From Alteromonas abrolhosensis (lineage in GTDB: Bacteria; Pseudomonadota; Gammaproteobacteria; Enterobacterales; Alteromonadaceae), in the NCBI RefSeq assembly GCF_001953635.1, contig NZ_MEJH01000003.1, forward strand, positions 732,403-796,402: a stretch of DNA of 64,000 nt, written 5' to 3'. A program made the position numbers and the translations under genes. The notes beneath the pieces were generated by a model that saw only the letters and a program-made list of their open reading frames with translations, had not been told where the DNA came from and ran no database searches. Shown here piece after piece: positions 44,463 through 53,372 of this stretch (positions within the stretch are counted from its first letter, which is position 1; the number at the start of each line of letters is the position of its first letter).

Positions 44463-45323
44463 ATGAAGATGACATCACAAGACATGCAAGCAATTCGAGA
44501 GCAAGTATCTAACGCGCTTATTGAAGATCTTGGCGGCGAATTAAATGCCGCAAACGACATTACCTCAAACCTGATAGATGAAAACGTTAATGCAAAAGCC
44601 ACAATAATTACGCGAGAGCCTTGCGTGGTTTGCGGAATCGCATGGGCAAACCAAGCGTTTGCGCTTATTGACGAGTCAGTGTCACTAACTTGGCATGTGA
44701 AAGATGGCGACAAGGTTGATGCCAACACCGTTCTGGTTAGTTTGGAAGGTTCTGCTCGCGCTATATTAACTGCTGAGCGTACAGCCCTTAACTTCCTGCA
44801 AACTCTGTCGGCAACCGCAACTATTACCGCTTTTTACGCTAAATTTTTGGATGGCTCTAACACCAAAATTTTAGATACCCGCAAAACGTTACCAGGTCTT
44901 CGCTATGCGCAGAAATATGCGGTGCGATGCGGCGGCGGGCAAAACCACCGCGTGGGTTTGTTCGACGCTTTCTTAATTAAAGAAAACCACATTTTTTCTT
45001 GCGGAAATATAGAAAAGGCAGTCAGCCGAGCAAAGGCAATGATGCCAGGTAAGCCTGTTGAAGTAGAAGTAGAAGACTTAACGGAACTTGAACAAGCCCT
45101 TCGTGCAGGTGCAGATATTGTAATGCTGGATAACTTTTCTAACGAACAGATCCAACAGGCAGTAGCGCTAAATAAAGGTCAATGTAAACTGGAAGTATCA
45201 GGAAACATTACTGATGAACGACTGGCTTCGCTCGCGAAATTAGGCGTAGATTACATTTCATCTGGTGCCTTAACTAAACACGTTCAGGCTATTGATTTGT
45301 CTTTGCGCATTAATTTGTCCTAG
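44463..45323 (+). CDS. nadC: Nicotinate-nucleotide pyrophosphorylase (quinolinate phosphoribosyltransferase)
   Basis: A 286-residue enzyme of NAD synthesis that converts quinolinate and PRPP to nicotinate mononucleotide. Key signatures are RTALNFLQTLS (about residues 104-114), TRKTLPGLRYAQKYAVRCGGG near 139-159 and the terminal DYISSGALTKH segment. It aligns over its length with E. coli NadC (297). The start is uncertain by one or two codons (ATG at 44463 or 44469). In E. coli nadC is also next to the ampD and pil genes, so the order is ancestral. Confidence 0.96.
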   Translation: MKMTSQDMQAIREQVSNALIEDLGGELNAANDITSNLIDENVNAKATIITREPCVVCGIAWANQAFALIDESVSLTWHVKDGDKVDANTVLVSLEGSARAILTAERTALNFLQTLSATATITAFYAKFLDGSNTKILDTRKTLPGLRYAQKYAVRCGGGQNHRVGLFDAFLIKENHIFSCGNIEKAVSRAKAMMPGKPVEVEVEDLTELEQALRAGADIVMLDNFSNEQIQQAVALNKGQCKLEVSGNITDERLASLAKLGVDYISSGALTKHVQAIDLSLRINLS

Positions 45324-45866
45324 CGAAGCAAGAAAGCGATAGAGCGCTATTAAAAACGTTAACGGTGGTGTGATTACTAGATTGGCAACTGTGTTGTTAT
45401 TCCATAGGTTCACATCACGTTTAAATTACAAGGTTGTTAGACTTTGATGAAATTCATCACTCGGTGATCATAGTTAAACGCTAAACAACAATTTGTTCGC
45501 TGTAACCCGCTTACTCTGGGTATTATAGTGATTTGAAAGCGCTAAGTAGATGTATGATTTGCCATACGATTACGTCCCCTTCTGTTCAGTCATTTCTCGA
45601 TAATGTTTTTTGTGTATAGATAGGCATACGCACTTAAGTCATTAACTTTTATACGAAAGTTCAAGTGAATACGCCTGCCAAGGCATGGCGAACCGTGTCA
45701 TACTGAAAAAGCTAGACATAGGTATATTCGCCTATACTTGTCAGCAACAAATAAAATTCTATACTGAGTATCAAGTACCAGGGGCGTTAAATGGACGACT
45801 CGGGTATAAACGTCAATTTGAATTAGATTTAAACTTAGCGTGTTATACACGTCCCGGAGAAAAACC
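45324..45866. other. Long non-coding region upstream of pilA
   Basis: This 543-base stretch has no gene I can support. It holds a perfect inverted repeat TGATGAA-A-TTCATCA (45445-45459). A weak sigma-54-like sequence, TTGGCAACTGTGTTGT (45382-45397), has the -24 GG, but the -12 dinucleotide is GT rather than GC. The length suggests a long leader or several promoters for pilin; none is clear. Confidence 0.4.
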
Positions 45867-46298
45867 ATGATGAACATGAATACTAAAAACCAAAAAGGAT
45901 TCACCCTTATCGAACTAATGATTGTTGTTGCCATTATCGGTATTCTTGCAGCAATCGCACTTCCTGCTTACCAAAACTACACGCAGAAAGCGAAGTTTAC
46001 TGAAGTGACCAATGCTACGGCTGCTGCGAAGACTGCAGTTGAAATTTGCGCGCAGACTGTTGACGCGACTTTAGCTGAGTGTGACGGCGGTAAGAATGGT
46101 ATTCCTACCGATATCGATAGCTCAACAGATTCATCTTTAGTTGGTTTAACAACATTGAACGGAAAAATTACAGCTACAGCTTCTACAGATTCTGGTGTTA
46201 AAGATGGAACAGCAGCTGCAACATACGAACTAGCTCCGACAGTTACCGGTGGTAAAGTGACTTGGACAGCTACTTGTAAGCCAGCAACACTTTGCTAA
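45867..46298 (+). CDS. pilA: Type IV major pilin
   Basis: A 143-residue type IVa prepilin. A short leader ([11 protein letters not shown]) is cut before Phe by PilD; the mature N-terminus is [14 protein letters not shown] with Glu5, followed by a hydrophobic helix. Two cysteine pairs (EICAQ...AEC and ATCKPATLC) probably form disulfides, the last being the typical C-terminal loop. The ATG at 45867 was chosen for the GGAG seven bases upstream; an in-frame codon at 45840 would give an unusual leader. Strong terminator follows, so pilA is largely transcribed alone, as usual for a major pilin. Confidence 0.93.
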   Translation: MMNMNTKNQKGFTLIELMIVVAIIGILAAIALPAYQNYTQKAKFTEVTNATAAAKTAVEICAQTVDATLAECDGGKNGIPTDIDSSTDSSLVGLTTLNGKITATASTDSGVKDGTAAATYELAPTVTGGKVTWTATCKPATLC

Positions 46299-46313
46299 AT
46301 CAGTAAATTGCGG

Positions 46314-46342
46314 TAAAAGCCCAGCTTAGCCTGGGCTTTTGT
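46314..46342 (+). terminator. Terminator after pilA
   Basis: A nine-base-pair stem (AAAGCCCAG, loop CTTAG, CTGGGCTTT) is followed by T residues. It lies between pilA and pilC and would limit read-through, keeping pilin expression separate from assembly genes. Confidence 0.85.
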
Positions 46343-46375
46343 GCTTATGTAGAAGACTTGAGGCGAAATTAAAGT

Positions 46376-47584
46376 ATGGCAAAGGCTGCTACAGTATTTA
46401 CTTGGCAAGGGAAAGACCGACACGGCCAAGCTCGTAAGGGCGAAATCTCTGCAACCTCTCTATCTGAGGCTAAGAACCTTCTTCGTCGCCAAGGTATCTC
46501 TGCCAACAAAGTTAAAAAGCTTGCTAAGCCACTTTTCGGTGGTGGTCAAAAAATTACACCCTCAGACATTTCTGTCGTTTCGCGCCAAATTGCTACCATG
46601 CTTGCTGCTGGCGTTACCTTAATCCAATCGCTAGACATGATTGCGCAAGGGCATGCAAAAGCATCTATGCGAAAACTTTTGGGTGAAATCACTGACGAAG
46701 TTAAATCGGGTAATCCACTTTCATCAGCGCTTAGAAAGCACCCCCTTTATTTTGACGATTTATATTGCGATTTGGTTTACACCGGTGAGCAGTCAGGTGC
46801 ACTTGAAACCATTTACGACAGAATTGCGACTTATAAAGAAAAGGCCGAAGCACTAAAATCAAAAATCAAAAAAGCAATGTTTTACCCCATTGCGGTTTTG
46901 GTTGTTGCTTTTATTGTTACGACTATCCTCCTTATTTTCGTTGTGCCTCAGTTCGAGGAGATTTTTAGTAGCTTTGGGGCTGAACTCCCCGCCTTCACCC
47001 AGTTCGTACTGGCTATTTCCCGATTCGTGCAAGACTACGGCATTTTCATTGCTATAGGTATTGGCGGTGCAGGCTTTATGTTTATGCGTACCTATAAGCG
47101 AAGCCAAAAGCTGCGTGATACGGTAGACCGCAACATTTTAAAAATTCCCGTTATTGGCGAAATACTAAAAAAAGCCAGTATTGCGCGCTTTACTCGAACC
47201 CTAGCCACCACCTTTGCTGCGGGGGTTCCGCTTATCGGAGCGCTTGAATCAGCAGCTGGTGCATCGGGTAACGCCGTGTATCGCGAAGCCATTTTGTACA
47301 TGCGTAAAGAAGTGGCGGGTGGTATTCCCATGCATGTTGCTATGCGCGCTACACAAGTATTTCCTGACATGGTGACCCAAATGATTGCTATTGGTGAAGA
47401 GTCGGGCGCGGTTGATGAGATGCTAAGTAAAATTGCCACCATCTACGAAGCAGAAGTTGACGATATGGTAGACGGCTTAACCAGCCTACTTGAGCCTATG
47501 ATCATGGCAGTACTTGGCGTGGTAATCGGCGGCTTGATTGTGGCCATGTACCTCCCTATATTCCAGATGGGTAACGTGGTATAA
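46376..47584 (+). CDS. pilC: Type IV pilus inner-membrane platform protein PilC
   Basis: A 402-residue GspF-family platform protein. An N-terminal soluble region (FTWQGKDRHGQARKGEI) is followed by two GspF domains with membrane segments near residues 170-195, 215-240 and 375-395. The QIATMLAAGVTLIQSLDMI and RTLATTFAAGVPLIGALE repeats are typical. It works with PilB and PilT ATPases and PilMN to extend and retract pili. The usual upstream gene pilB is absent here; pilC follows pilA after 77 bases. Confidence 0.95.
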   Translation: MAKAATVFTWQGKDRHGQARKGEISATSLSEAKNLLRRQGISANKVKKLAKPLFGGGQKITPSDISVVSRQIATMLAAGVTLIQSLDMIAQGHAKASMRKLLGEITDEVKSGNPLSSALRKHPLYFDDLYCDLVYTGEQSGALETIYDRIATYKEKAEALKSKIKKAMFYPIAVLVVAFIVTTILLIFVVPQFEEIFSSFGAELPAFTQFVLAISRFVQDYGIFIAIGIGGAGFMFMRTYKRSQKLRDTVDRNILKIPVIGEILKKASIARFTRTLATTFAAGVPLIGALESAAGASGNAVYREAILYMRKEVAGGIPMHVAMRATQVFPDMVTQMIAIGEESGAVDEMLSKIATIYEAEVDDMVDGLTSLLEPMIMAVLGVVIGGLIVAMYLPIFQMGNVV

Positions 47585-47636
47585 CGAGCGTCAGCACATA
47601 ATAAACATCAATTAAGAACGATAAGAACCACACTCC

Positions 47637-48527
47637 ATGGACGCCATAATAACGCTTAGCCAGCTGTACCCCGCTATATTTTATTCCCTTGTTTTTTTCG
47701 TAAGCTTAATGGTTGGCAGTTTTCTGAACGTAGTGATTTACCGCTTGCCTATTATGATGGAACGAAGCTGGCAGCAGGAGTACCAAAGCTACTTTAGCGA
47801 AAGTGAGCCACCGACTGATGTCACACCATCGTCGTCAGACGAAGTATTTAACCTAATAAAGCCTGACAGCACATGCCCTAGTTGCGGCCACAAAATTCGT
47901 GCATGGGAAAATATCCCTGTTATTAGCTACCTGTTTCTAAAGGGCAAATGTGCTAAGTGCAAAGTGGGCATCTCCATACGCTACCCACTTGTTGAACTGT
48001 TTACTGCTATTGCCTGTACACTCGCGGCCTATCAATTCGGCGTCACGTCACAAGCACTATGGGTTGTGTTATTTACTTATGTGCTCGTTGCGCTGCTGTT
48101 TATTGACTTAGATAAGATGCTATTACCCGACCAGTTAACACTGCCTCTTCTATGGTTAGGATTACTGTTAAGCACGCAAAATATTTTTGTAGGTACGACT
48201 GATGCTATCATCGGGGCAGCAGCTGGCTATTTAAGCTTTTGGTCTGTCTACTGGCTATTTAAGCTTGCCACAGGCAAGGAAGGCATGGGTTATGGTGACT
48301 TCAAATTGCTCGCGGCGCTTGGTGCCTTTACCGGGTGGCAGGGCTTGCCCATAATAATCTTACTTTCTTCATTTGTTGGTGCTATTGCTGGAATTTTGAT
48401 TATGGTTGTTCAAAATAAAGGGAAGTCATTAGCTATTCCTTTTGGTCCCTACCTTGCTGTGGCAGGTTGGCTAACGCTGCTTTTTAAAGACACCATTATC
48501 ACCACCTACCTCGACTATGTACTTTAG
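47637..48527 (+). CDS. pilD: Prepilin peptidase / N-methyltransferase PilD
   Basis: A 296-residue bifunctional inner-membrane enzyme that cleaves prepilin leaders and methylates the new N-terminus. Two CxxC pairs for zinc (CPSCGHKI and CAKCKVG, about residues 80 and 105) lie in the cytoplasmic loop. The two catalytic aspartates occur in FIDLDKMLLPD and in GYGDFKLL (GxGD motif). It lies between pilC and coaE, the standard gammaproteobacterial arrangement. It would also process type II secretion pseudopilins if these exist in the genome. Confidence 0.96.
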   Translation: MDAIITLSQLYPAIFYSLVFFVSLMVGSFLNVVIYRLPIMMERSWQQEYQSYFSESEPPTDVTPSSSDEVFNLIKPDSTCPSCGHKIRAWENIPVISYLFLKGKCAKCKVGISIRYPLVELFTAIACTLAAYQFGVTSQALWVVLFTYVLVALLFIDLDKMLLPDQLTLPLLWLGLLLSTQNIFVGTTDAIIGAAAGYLSFWSVYWLFKLATGKEGMGYGDFKLLAALGAFTGWQGLPIIILLSSFVGAIAGILIMVVQNKGKSLAIPFGPYLAVAGWLTLLFKDTIITTYLDYVL

Positions 48528-48545
48528 TAACAAGGCGCCAGCGAT

Positions 48546-49163
48546 ATGAAAAAACAAAACAATTTCGTAGTGGGTCTTACTGGCGGAATAGGTAGCGGTA
48601 AATCTGCTGCCACTGATATTTTTGCGTCTCTAGGTATAGACATTGTGGACGCCGACGAGGTCGCAAGAGATGTGGTCGCTGTAGGTTCAGAAGGGTTACA
48701 GCAAATAGCTGAACACTTTGGCGAGCGTATTTTACTTGAAGACGGTAGCCTAGATCGCGCCGCACTTCGCGAAAAGGTCTTTGCCAACTCTGAAGAGAAA
48801 CAATGGCTTAACGGTTTACTTCACCCGCTTATACGAGCTCGTATGCAGCAGCTTATTAGCGAAGCCACCTCCCCTTATTGCATTTTGTCTGTACCATTAT
48901 TGGTCGAAAACAAACTTACGGTAATGTGCAATCATGTGGTGGTGGTCGATTGCCCCGAATCACTGCAACTTGAACGCGCTCTAAAGCGAGACGGCAGCTC
49001 TGAAGCTACTATTAAAAGTATTATGGCGTCACAAGCCTCTCGCGAAGAACGCCTTAGTGCCGCAGACGATGTACTAGACAACAGTACCAGCTTAGATGCC
49101 CTTTCCTCGCAAGTTAAAGCCTTGCATAACAAATTACTCGGGCTGTCTGACGCAATATTGTAA
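48546..49163 (+). CDS. coaE: Dephospho-CoA kinase
   Basis: A 205-residue kinase (E. coli CoaE 206) that catalyses the last step of coenzyme A synthesis. The P-loop GGIGSGKSA lies near residues 13-21, followed by IVDADEVARDVV at about 35-46 and the LHPLIRARM segment near 97-105. It follows pilD by 18 bases, as in many gammaproteobacteria. Confidence 0.96.
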   Translation: MKKQNNFVVGLTGGIGSGKSAATDIFASLGIDIVDADEVARDVVAVGSEGLQQIAEHFGERILLEDGSLDRAALREKVFANSEEKQWLNGLLHPLIRARMQQLISEATSPYCILSVPLLVENKLTVMCNHVVVVDCPESLQLERALKRDGSSEATIKSIMASQASREERLSAADDVLDNSTSLDALSSQVKALHNKLLGLSDAIL

Positions 49164-49399
49164 ATATTGAGATTGACGTAAAGCCACAACCTGGACACAG
49201 CCTCCTGCCCTCCCAAATGAGCGATCACTGTGTTAGAAGTTGATTTTTGGAACTTTTTTGACCAAATAACGTCAAAGTAGAAATTTGTCGAACAAGTATA
49301 CTTGGCTTAAACGCTTTGATGCTTTAGGCTTGTTGGCATTCGCTATTCTGCTATTTTTTTAGCACAATTTCTCTAAGTCTATGTGTTTTAAGGGGTTCC

Positions 49400-50152
49400 A
49401 TGGGTCACGCTGTTTTCGAATTTCCACTAAAGGAAAAAGTACGTAACTATTTACGTGTTGAGCAGCTGCTTGGACAACTCAAAATTACGGCTAAATCTGA
49501 ACATACGCACCTTCAACTTGTATTTTTCGAACAACTTTTCGAATTGCTCGACCTTATAGAAAGGTTGGATCTTCGTTCAGATCTGACCAAAGATCTTGAG
49601 GCGCATGAAAAGAATTTGGTGTATTGGTCTAAGCATCCCAAAATAGACAGCACCGCATTAGAACAAGCCTTGAAAACGGTTCTGACTTTAAAGCAAAAGC
49701 TAAAAACCGACCGCCGTTTTGGCAGCGCCCTAAAAGAAGATAAATTGCTTAGCGCGATTAGGCAGCGCTTTGCTATTCCTGGTGGCGCGTGCAGTTTCGA
49801 CTTACCTAACCTACATTTTTGGCTACAGCAGCCACTAGAACAACGCCTTGCTGAAATAGCACAATGGCTTGAAACGTTAGCCTTGCTTGACGACGCCATT
49901 GCCGTAAGCCTGTCGTTTATTCGCGAACGAGGTCAATTTGTCAACGTGGTGGCTGACAACGGTTTTTACCAAGGTGCAGCAGAAGATAAAAACGAATTAA
50001 TTCGCGTCAAATGTAGCGTTGATGAAGGGTATTACCCTACGCTGAGCGGCAACAAGTACCGTTACGCACTTCGTTTTATGCTGTTTTCTCCTCAGGAAGG
50101 ACAAACTGGCGCTGTGGAAAGCAGTATTCAGTTTCGTTTAGCTGCCTGTTAA
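49400..50152 (+). CDS. zapD: Cell division protein ZapD
   Basis: A 250-residue cytoplasmic protein of the ZapD (YacF/DUF1342) family that crosslinks FtsZ filaments at the division site. It aligns over its full length with E. coli ZapD (247), starting FEFPLKEKVRNYLRVEQLL and ending in a beta-rich domain with conserved Tyr-Pro-Leu-Ser-like segment (YYPTLSGNKYRYALRFM). The order coaE-zapD-yacG is as in E. coli. Strong ribosome binding site (AAGGGG). Confidence 0.95.
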   Translation: MGHAVFEFPLKEKVRNYLRVEQLLGQLKITAKSEHTHLQLVFFEQLFELLDLIERLDLRSDLTKDLEAHEKNLVYWSKHPKIDSTALEQALKTVLTLKQKLKTDRRFGSALKEDKLLSAIRQRFAIPGGACSFDLPNLHFWLQQPLEQRLAEIAQWLETLALLDDAIAVSLSFIRERGQFVNVVADNGFYQGAAEDKNELIRVKCSVDEGYYPTLSGNKYRYALRFMLFSPQEGQTGAVESSIQFRLAAC

Positions 50153-50240
50153 ACTAACCGTCAGTTTTTTATTTCCCGTCTACGGTAAAGTTTAGGTTCT
50201 ACAAACTACGCCGTTAAGACGTATTTCACTGGAGTAAAGT

Positions 50241-50468
50241 ATGGAAGTGAAATGTCCCATTTGTGCCAAACAAGTTGTTTGGGCACCTACAAGCGAATAC
50301 CGCCCTTTTTGCAGTAAAAAATGCCAGCTTATCGATTTAGGTGAATGGGCAGCAGAAGACAGAAAAATTGCGGGTAAGCCTGCAGAAGACGCAACACCTA
50401 AGCATATCGATGTTGAAGAGATAGAGGCTATGTTAGCGCAGCAATCTGATGACTTCTTTAAGCACTAG
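50241..50468 (+). CDS. yacG: DNA gyrase inhibitor YacG
   Basis: A 75-residue zinc protein that in E. coli binds the GyrB C-terminal domain and inhibits gyrase. The four zinc-binding cysteines are present as CPICAKQ near residues 5-8 and CSKKC near 28-32, followed by the family motif DLGEWA. GGAG lies eight bases before the start. It lies in the coaE-zapD-yacG order. Confidence 0.94.
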   Translation: MEVKCPICAKQVVWAPTSEYRPFCSKKCQLIDLGEWAAEDRKIAGKPAEDATPKHIDVEEIEAMLAQQSDDFFKH

Positions 50469-50567
50469 TTGCGCCCTGCTACTATCTAGAATCTGACTAG
50501 CACCAGTATTTAAGTAAATTCCGTTTAGACGTATTCTCGTACCAAGCGCTGTGGTGTAGTATCTGCT

Positions 50568-50584
50568 TACTTGGCAACCAAGTA
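50568..50584. promoter_or_regulatory. Inverted repeat upstream of the aspartoacylase gene
   Basis: A perfect inverted repeat, TACTTGG-CAA-CCAAGTA, lies in the 260-base gap between yacG and the hydrolase gene. It could be a repressor site or a short hairpin. No clear promoter hexamers accompany it. Confidence 0.4.
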
Positions 50585-50728
50585 ATTGGTAGGTGTTTTA
50601 GGTACAAGTAACAGGTAAATGTACACTACTCATCCGTATTGATTTATCAAGACGTTGAGCAAATATATTAAGCAATACTTCGCTGCGCCTTCCTACCTCA
50701 TACTCACTCTAAACAAAAAGGAACATGC

Positions 50729-51601
50729 ATGTTTAATTCTATCGCGCTTGTTGGTGGTACTCACGGTAACGAAACCAGTGGTATTCAGCTTATTCGAAAC
50801 TGGCAACAGTTCGGCCTACCTTCGCGATTTAATGAACTTAATGTTTCATTGAATATTGCCAATGAAGCCGCCCTTGCTGCAAACGTACGATTTGTAGAAG
50901 AAGACTTAAACCGACAATTTACGCTTGAGCGTTTGTCGGTCGACAATCCAGCCAAAGAAGCCGTGTTGGCTAAATCGCTTAACAATAAGTTTGGACCTAA
51001 AGGTAATTCGAATACGGATTTGGTGATTGATATCCACAACACCACCAGCGAAATGGGTGCCACGCTTATCATTCTGGAAGCGGATGAATTTCATATTCAA
51101 CTGGCCCGATACGTAAAGCAGCAAATGCCAGAAGCCAACATCCTGGTAGAGGACGAAAAGCCCTACCTTGAGCATGGTTACCTGTGCACCACGGGTAAAA
51201 AAGGGGTAATGATAGAAGTGGGTGGGCAGCCACAGGGCGTGCTACGAGAAGATGTTTATCTTCTAACGCAAACCATGGCCGAAGCTATATTGGATTTTTG
51301 TGCAGCGTATAACAACGGCGAGATCAGTACCGAGGCATTGCCCGCCTGCGAGGCTTTTCGATTAGGTGATAACGTGTCTTTTCCGCTAGATGCTAATGGA
51401 AAACGTACCGCCATGATTCATCATTCACTACAAGACAATGATTTTAAGCCTCTCATGCCTGGCATGCCCGTGTTTAGGACGTTTGATGGCAAAGACATTG
51501 TGTGGGACGGCGACACCGAAACCTACCCTCACTTCATTAATGAAGCCGCTTATTTCAAATTAGATGTAGCGTTTGCCACGGCTGAGCGAATAACCTTGTA
51601 G
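50729..51601 (+). CDS. Aspartoacylase-type zinc hydrolase (AspA/AstE family)
   Basis: A 290-residue zinc carboxypeptidase-fold hydrolase. Zinc ligands are His and Glu in GGTHGNET (about residues 11-18) and His in IDIHNTTSEMG (about 98). The substrate-binding DLNR motif is near residue 60, and IEVGGQPQGVLR near 170 holds the catalytic Glu. This set of motifs is that of aspartoacylase, which splits N-acetylaspartate or related N-acyl amino acids, more than of succinylglutamate desuccinylase, because DIHNTTS and PQGVLR follow the animal ASPA pattern. No arginine-catabolic ast genes are adjacent. Exact acyl substrate unknown. Confidence 0.82.
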   Translation: MFNSIALVGGTHGNETSGIQLIRNWQQFGLPSRFNELNVSLNIANEAALAANVRFVEEDLNRQFTLERLSVDNPAKEAVLAKSLNNKFGPKGNSNTDLVIDIHNTTSEMGATLIILEADEFHIQLARYVKQQMPEANILVEDEKPYLEHGYLCTTGKKGVMIEVGGQPQGVLREDVYLLTQTMAEAILDFCAAYNNGEISTEALPACEAFRLGDNVSFPLDANGKRTAMIHHSLQDNDFKPLMPGMPVFRTFDGKDIVWDGDTETYPHFINEAAYFKLDVAFATAERITL

Positions 51602-51654
51602 ACTTAAACTGCCTTGTTATTGTTAGTCGCCAGCAGCGTGGTGAAAAGAATCAA

Positions 51655-51685
51655 CTAAAAAACCTATTGGGCCCTTATGGGCCCG
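51655..51685 (-). terminator. Terminator of the chemosensory operon
   Basis: Two GGGCCC hexamers around TTAT form a hairpin (51669-51684). On the minus strand it is followed by AATAGGTTTTTT. It lies just after the last gene of the operon. Confidence 0.7.
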
Positions 51686-51688
51686 TCA

Positions 51689-52978
51689 TTAAAAGAGTTC
51701 TATCTTAGGCTCTCGCGCCTCTTCAAACTCATTTTTTCCTTCTGGGGAAGACTCATTAATATCAAAATGTATTTTGCGCTGATCTTCCATAACGTACTTT
51801 TCAAACATTTCTTTCGTGCTTAAATTAAACGACTCGTCGAAATGTTCTCGATTATCGATGTAAGACGAAAACTGCCCGAACAAGCTAACAATCGTGTCTT
51901 GCTCTAACTTCACGTGTTCGGTGCGCTGGCGAATAATATCTTGAAATTGAATTTTAGCTATCGCCCCGCTCACTTTAGACGCCACTTCTGTCGCACTCTG
52001 TGAAAAACACGCCAGCATTTTGGGGTTTAGCTCTTCTAGCACCCGATAATGGGCGGTAATGTTTTCTAACGATTCGGAAAACCCCGTTAGTAAGTCACAC
52101 GTATCATTTGACCGTGTTGAATTAAGCATTTTCTCTCCTTGATGATGCGCGGCATCAAGAGCAGACTTTATACCTGACTCAATTTTTTCAGCCGCATCTG
52201 AAGACTGAGAAGACAGTATTCGCACTTGTTCTGCCACCACTGCAAAGCCTCTTCCGTATTCTCCTGCTCGAGCTGCCTCGATAGCAGCGTTTAGCGCTAG
52301 CAAATTAGTTTGCGATGCAATATTTTTAACTAACTCCGTCAACTCTTTGAGGTTCTCGACTTCTCGCATTACACCTTGAATCGCTTCAGTATCTGCAATC
52401 TGCTGCTCTCGCTGGGTACTTATCATGGCTTTAATACTCGATAAACGCTGCGCGGCAAGCTCAAACTCATCGGCGCTTTTTTCTTTGCAGCTAAGCGCGT
52501 TCTTTTGGCCTAACTCGACATTGTCTATGCTGTCTTGAATACTACTTTCAATTTCGTATAGCGCCTTCATCAACTCCATCGAGGCGTCTTCGGTGATAGC
52601 GCTAATGCCGTCCATTTGCCCTTTTAAAATGGCTACGTATTCGCTGACTTGAGCATGTGTCTCGTTGAGTTGTTTTGAGGTTTCCTGAAGGTAGTCTTCT
52701 TGTCGATTAAAGCTGGCTGTGAAGACACTTGTTTGCCTTCTTGAATACCACGTAATAAAACTTAAGAAGCCAATGATTGTGGTAATGGTGCCTGCATGCC
52801 CGCTAAATAATTCTATGGGGGCGTTTAGCGAAACTGCTATTCCAAATGCAGACGCACTTACCAAACCGCTCCAAAGCAAAAATGAGTCCTGTATATTCTT
52901 AGTCTTATCCTTAAGCACTTTAAACTTCTCAGCGAGTACCATTTCATAATACTGCTTTGTTTTTTCAAGTACTTTCAT
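51689..52978 (-). CDS. Membrane-anchored methyl-accepting chemotaxis-like protein
   Basis: A 429-residue receptor-like protein, last gene of the chemosensory operon. Two close membrane helices (about residues 33-53 and 60-78) with almost no periplasmic loop leave the whole protein facing the cytoplasm. The signalling tip is intact: [20 protein letters not shown], then [13 protein letters not shown], near residues 217-257. The region after the tip is unlike standard receptors. It includes [17 protein letters not shown] near 350, seen in some proteins with cytoplasmic sensing, and an acidic tail. No external ligand domain means it likely senses an internal state or helps position the array. Confidence 0.88.
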   Translation of the reverse strand: MKVLEKTKQYYEMVLAEKFKVLKDKTKNIQDSFLLWSGLVSASAFGIAVSLNAPIELFSGHAGTITTIIGFLSFITWYSRRQTSVFTASFNRQEDYLQETSKQLNETHAQVSEYVAILKGQMDGISAITEDASMELMKALYEIESSIQDSIDNVELGQKNALSCKEKSADEFELAAQRLSSIKAMISTQREQQIADTEAIQGVMREVENLKELTELVKNIASQTNLLALNAAIEAARAGEYGRGFAVVAEQVRILSSQSSDAAEKIESGIKSALDAAHHQGEKMLNSTRSNDTCDLLTGFSESLENITAHYRVLEELNPKMLACFSQSATEVASKVSGAIAKIQFQDIIRQRTEHVKLEQDTIVSLFGQFSSYIDNREHFDESFNLSTKEMFEKYVMEDQRKIHFDINESSPEGKNEFEEAREPKIELF

Positions 52979-52987
52979 AATCTAACC

Positions 52988-53356
52988 TTATGCAGTTGGC
53001 ACCAACTGCTTTACTACACCTAACAATTGCTCTGGCTCAACCGGTTTAACCAGCCAACCTGTTGCGCCTGCCGATTTTGCTTCTTCGCGACGACTTTGTT
53101 GCGATTCTGTGGTCAACATCAACATGGGAGTAAATCTAAATTTAGATTGCTGCTTTAACGCTTTTATAAGCTCTATCCCGTTCATGCCCGGCATGTTCAA
53201 ATCTGTGATAATTAATTTAGGACTGATTGATTCAAGGGCTGTCATAGCCGCTTCCGCACTTTCCGATTTTGTGACCGTATAGCCTGCGCGTTTTAATAAC
53301 ATTTCCATGCTCATTAGCATGGTGGCCGAGTCATCTATTAAGTGTATTGCGCTCAT
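52988..53356 (-). CDS. CheY-like single-domain response regulator
   Basis: A 122-residue receiver domain without an output domain. Acidic pocket Asp8-Asp9, phosphorylation site Asp52 (TDLNMPGMNG) and Lys104 (VKPVEP) are present. It lies 16 bases after the ParA-like gene and 9 bases before the receptor gene. It may carry the output of CheA in this operon or act as a phosphate sink for the other CheY-like protein (56960-57337). Confidence 0.93.
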   Translation of the reverse strand: MSAIHLIDDSATMLMSMEMLLKRAGYTVTKSESAEAAMTALESISPKLIITDLNMPGMNGIELIKALKQQSKFRFTPMLMLTTESQQSRREEAKSAGATGWLVKPVEPEQLLGVVKQLVPTA

Positions 53357-53372
53357 TGCATTACCTCTCGTG

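Noticed and set aside
45382..45397. Possible sigma-54 promoter for pilA (TTGGCAACTGTGTTGT)
   Set aside because: The -24 GG is present, but the -12 position is GT instead of GC, and it lies 470 bases before pilA. Not reported as a promoter.
45685..45866. Short frame upstream of pilA
   Set aside because: It runs through the pilA ribosome binding site, has no family resemblance, and is probably chance.
50525..50532. Single MetJ-like box AGACGTAT near the aspartoacylase gene
   Set aside because: MetJ binds tandem boxes; no second box adjoins this one, so chance is the likely cause.
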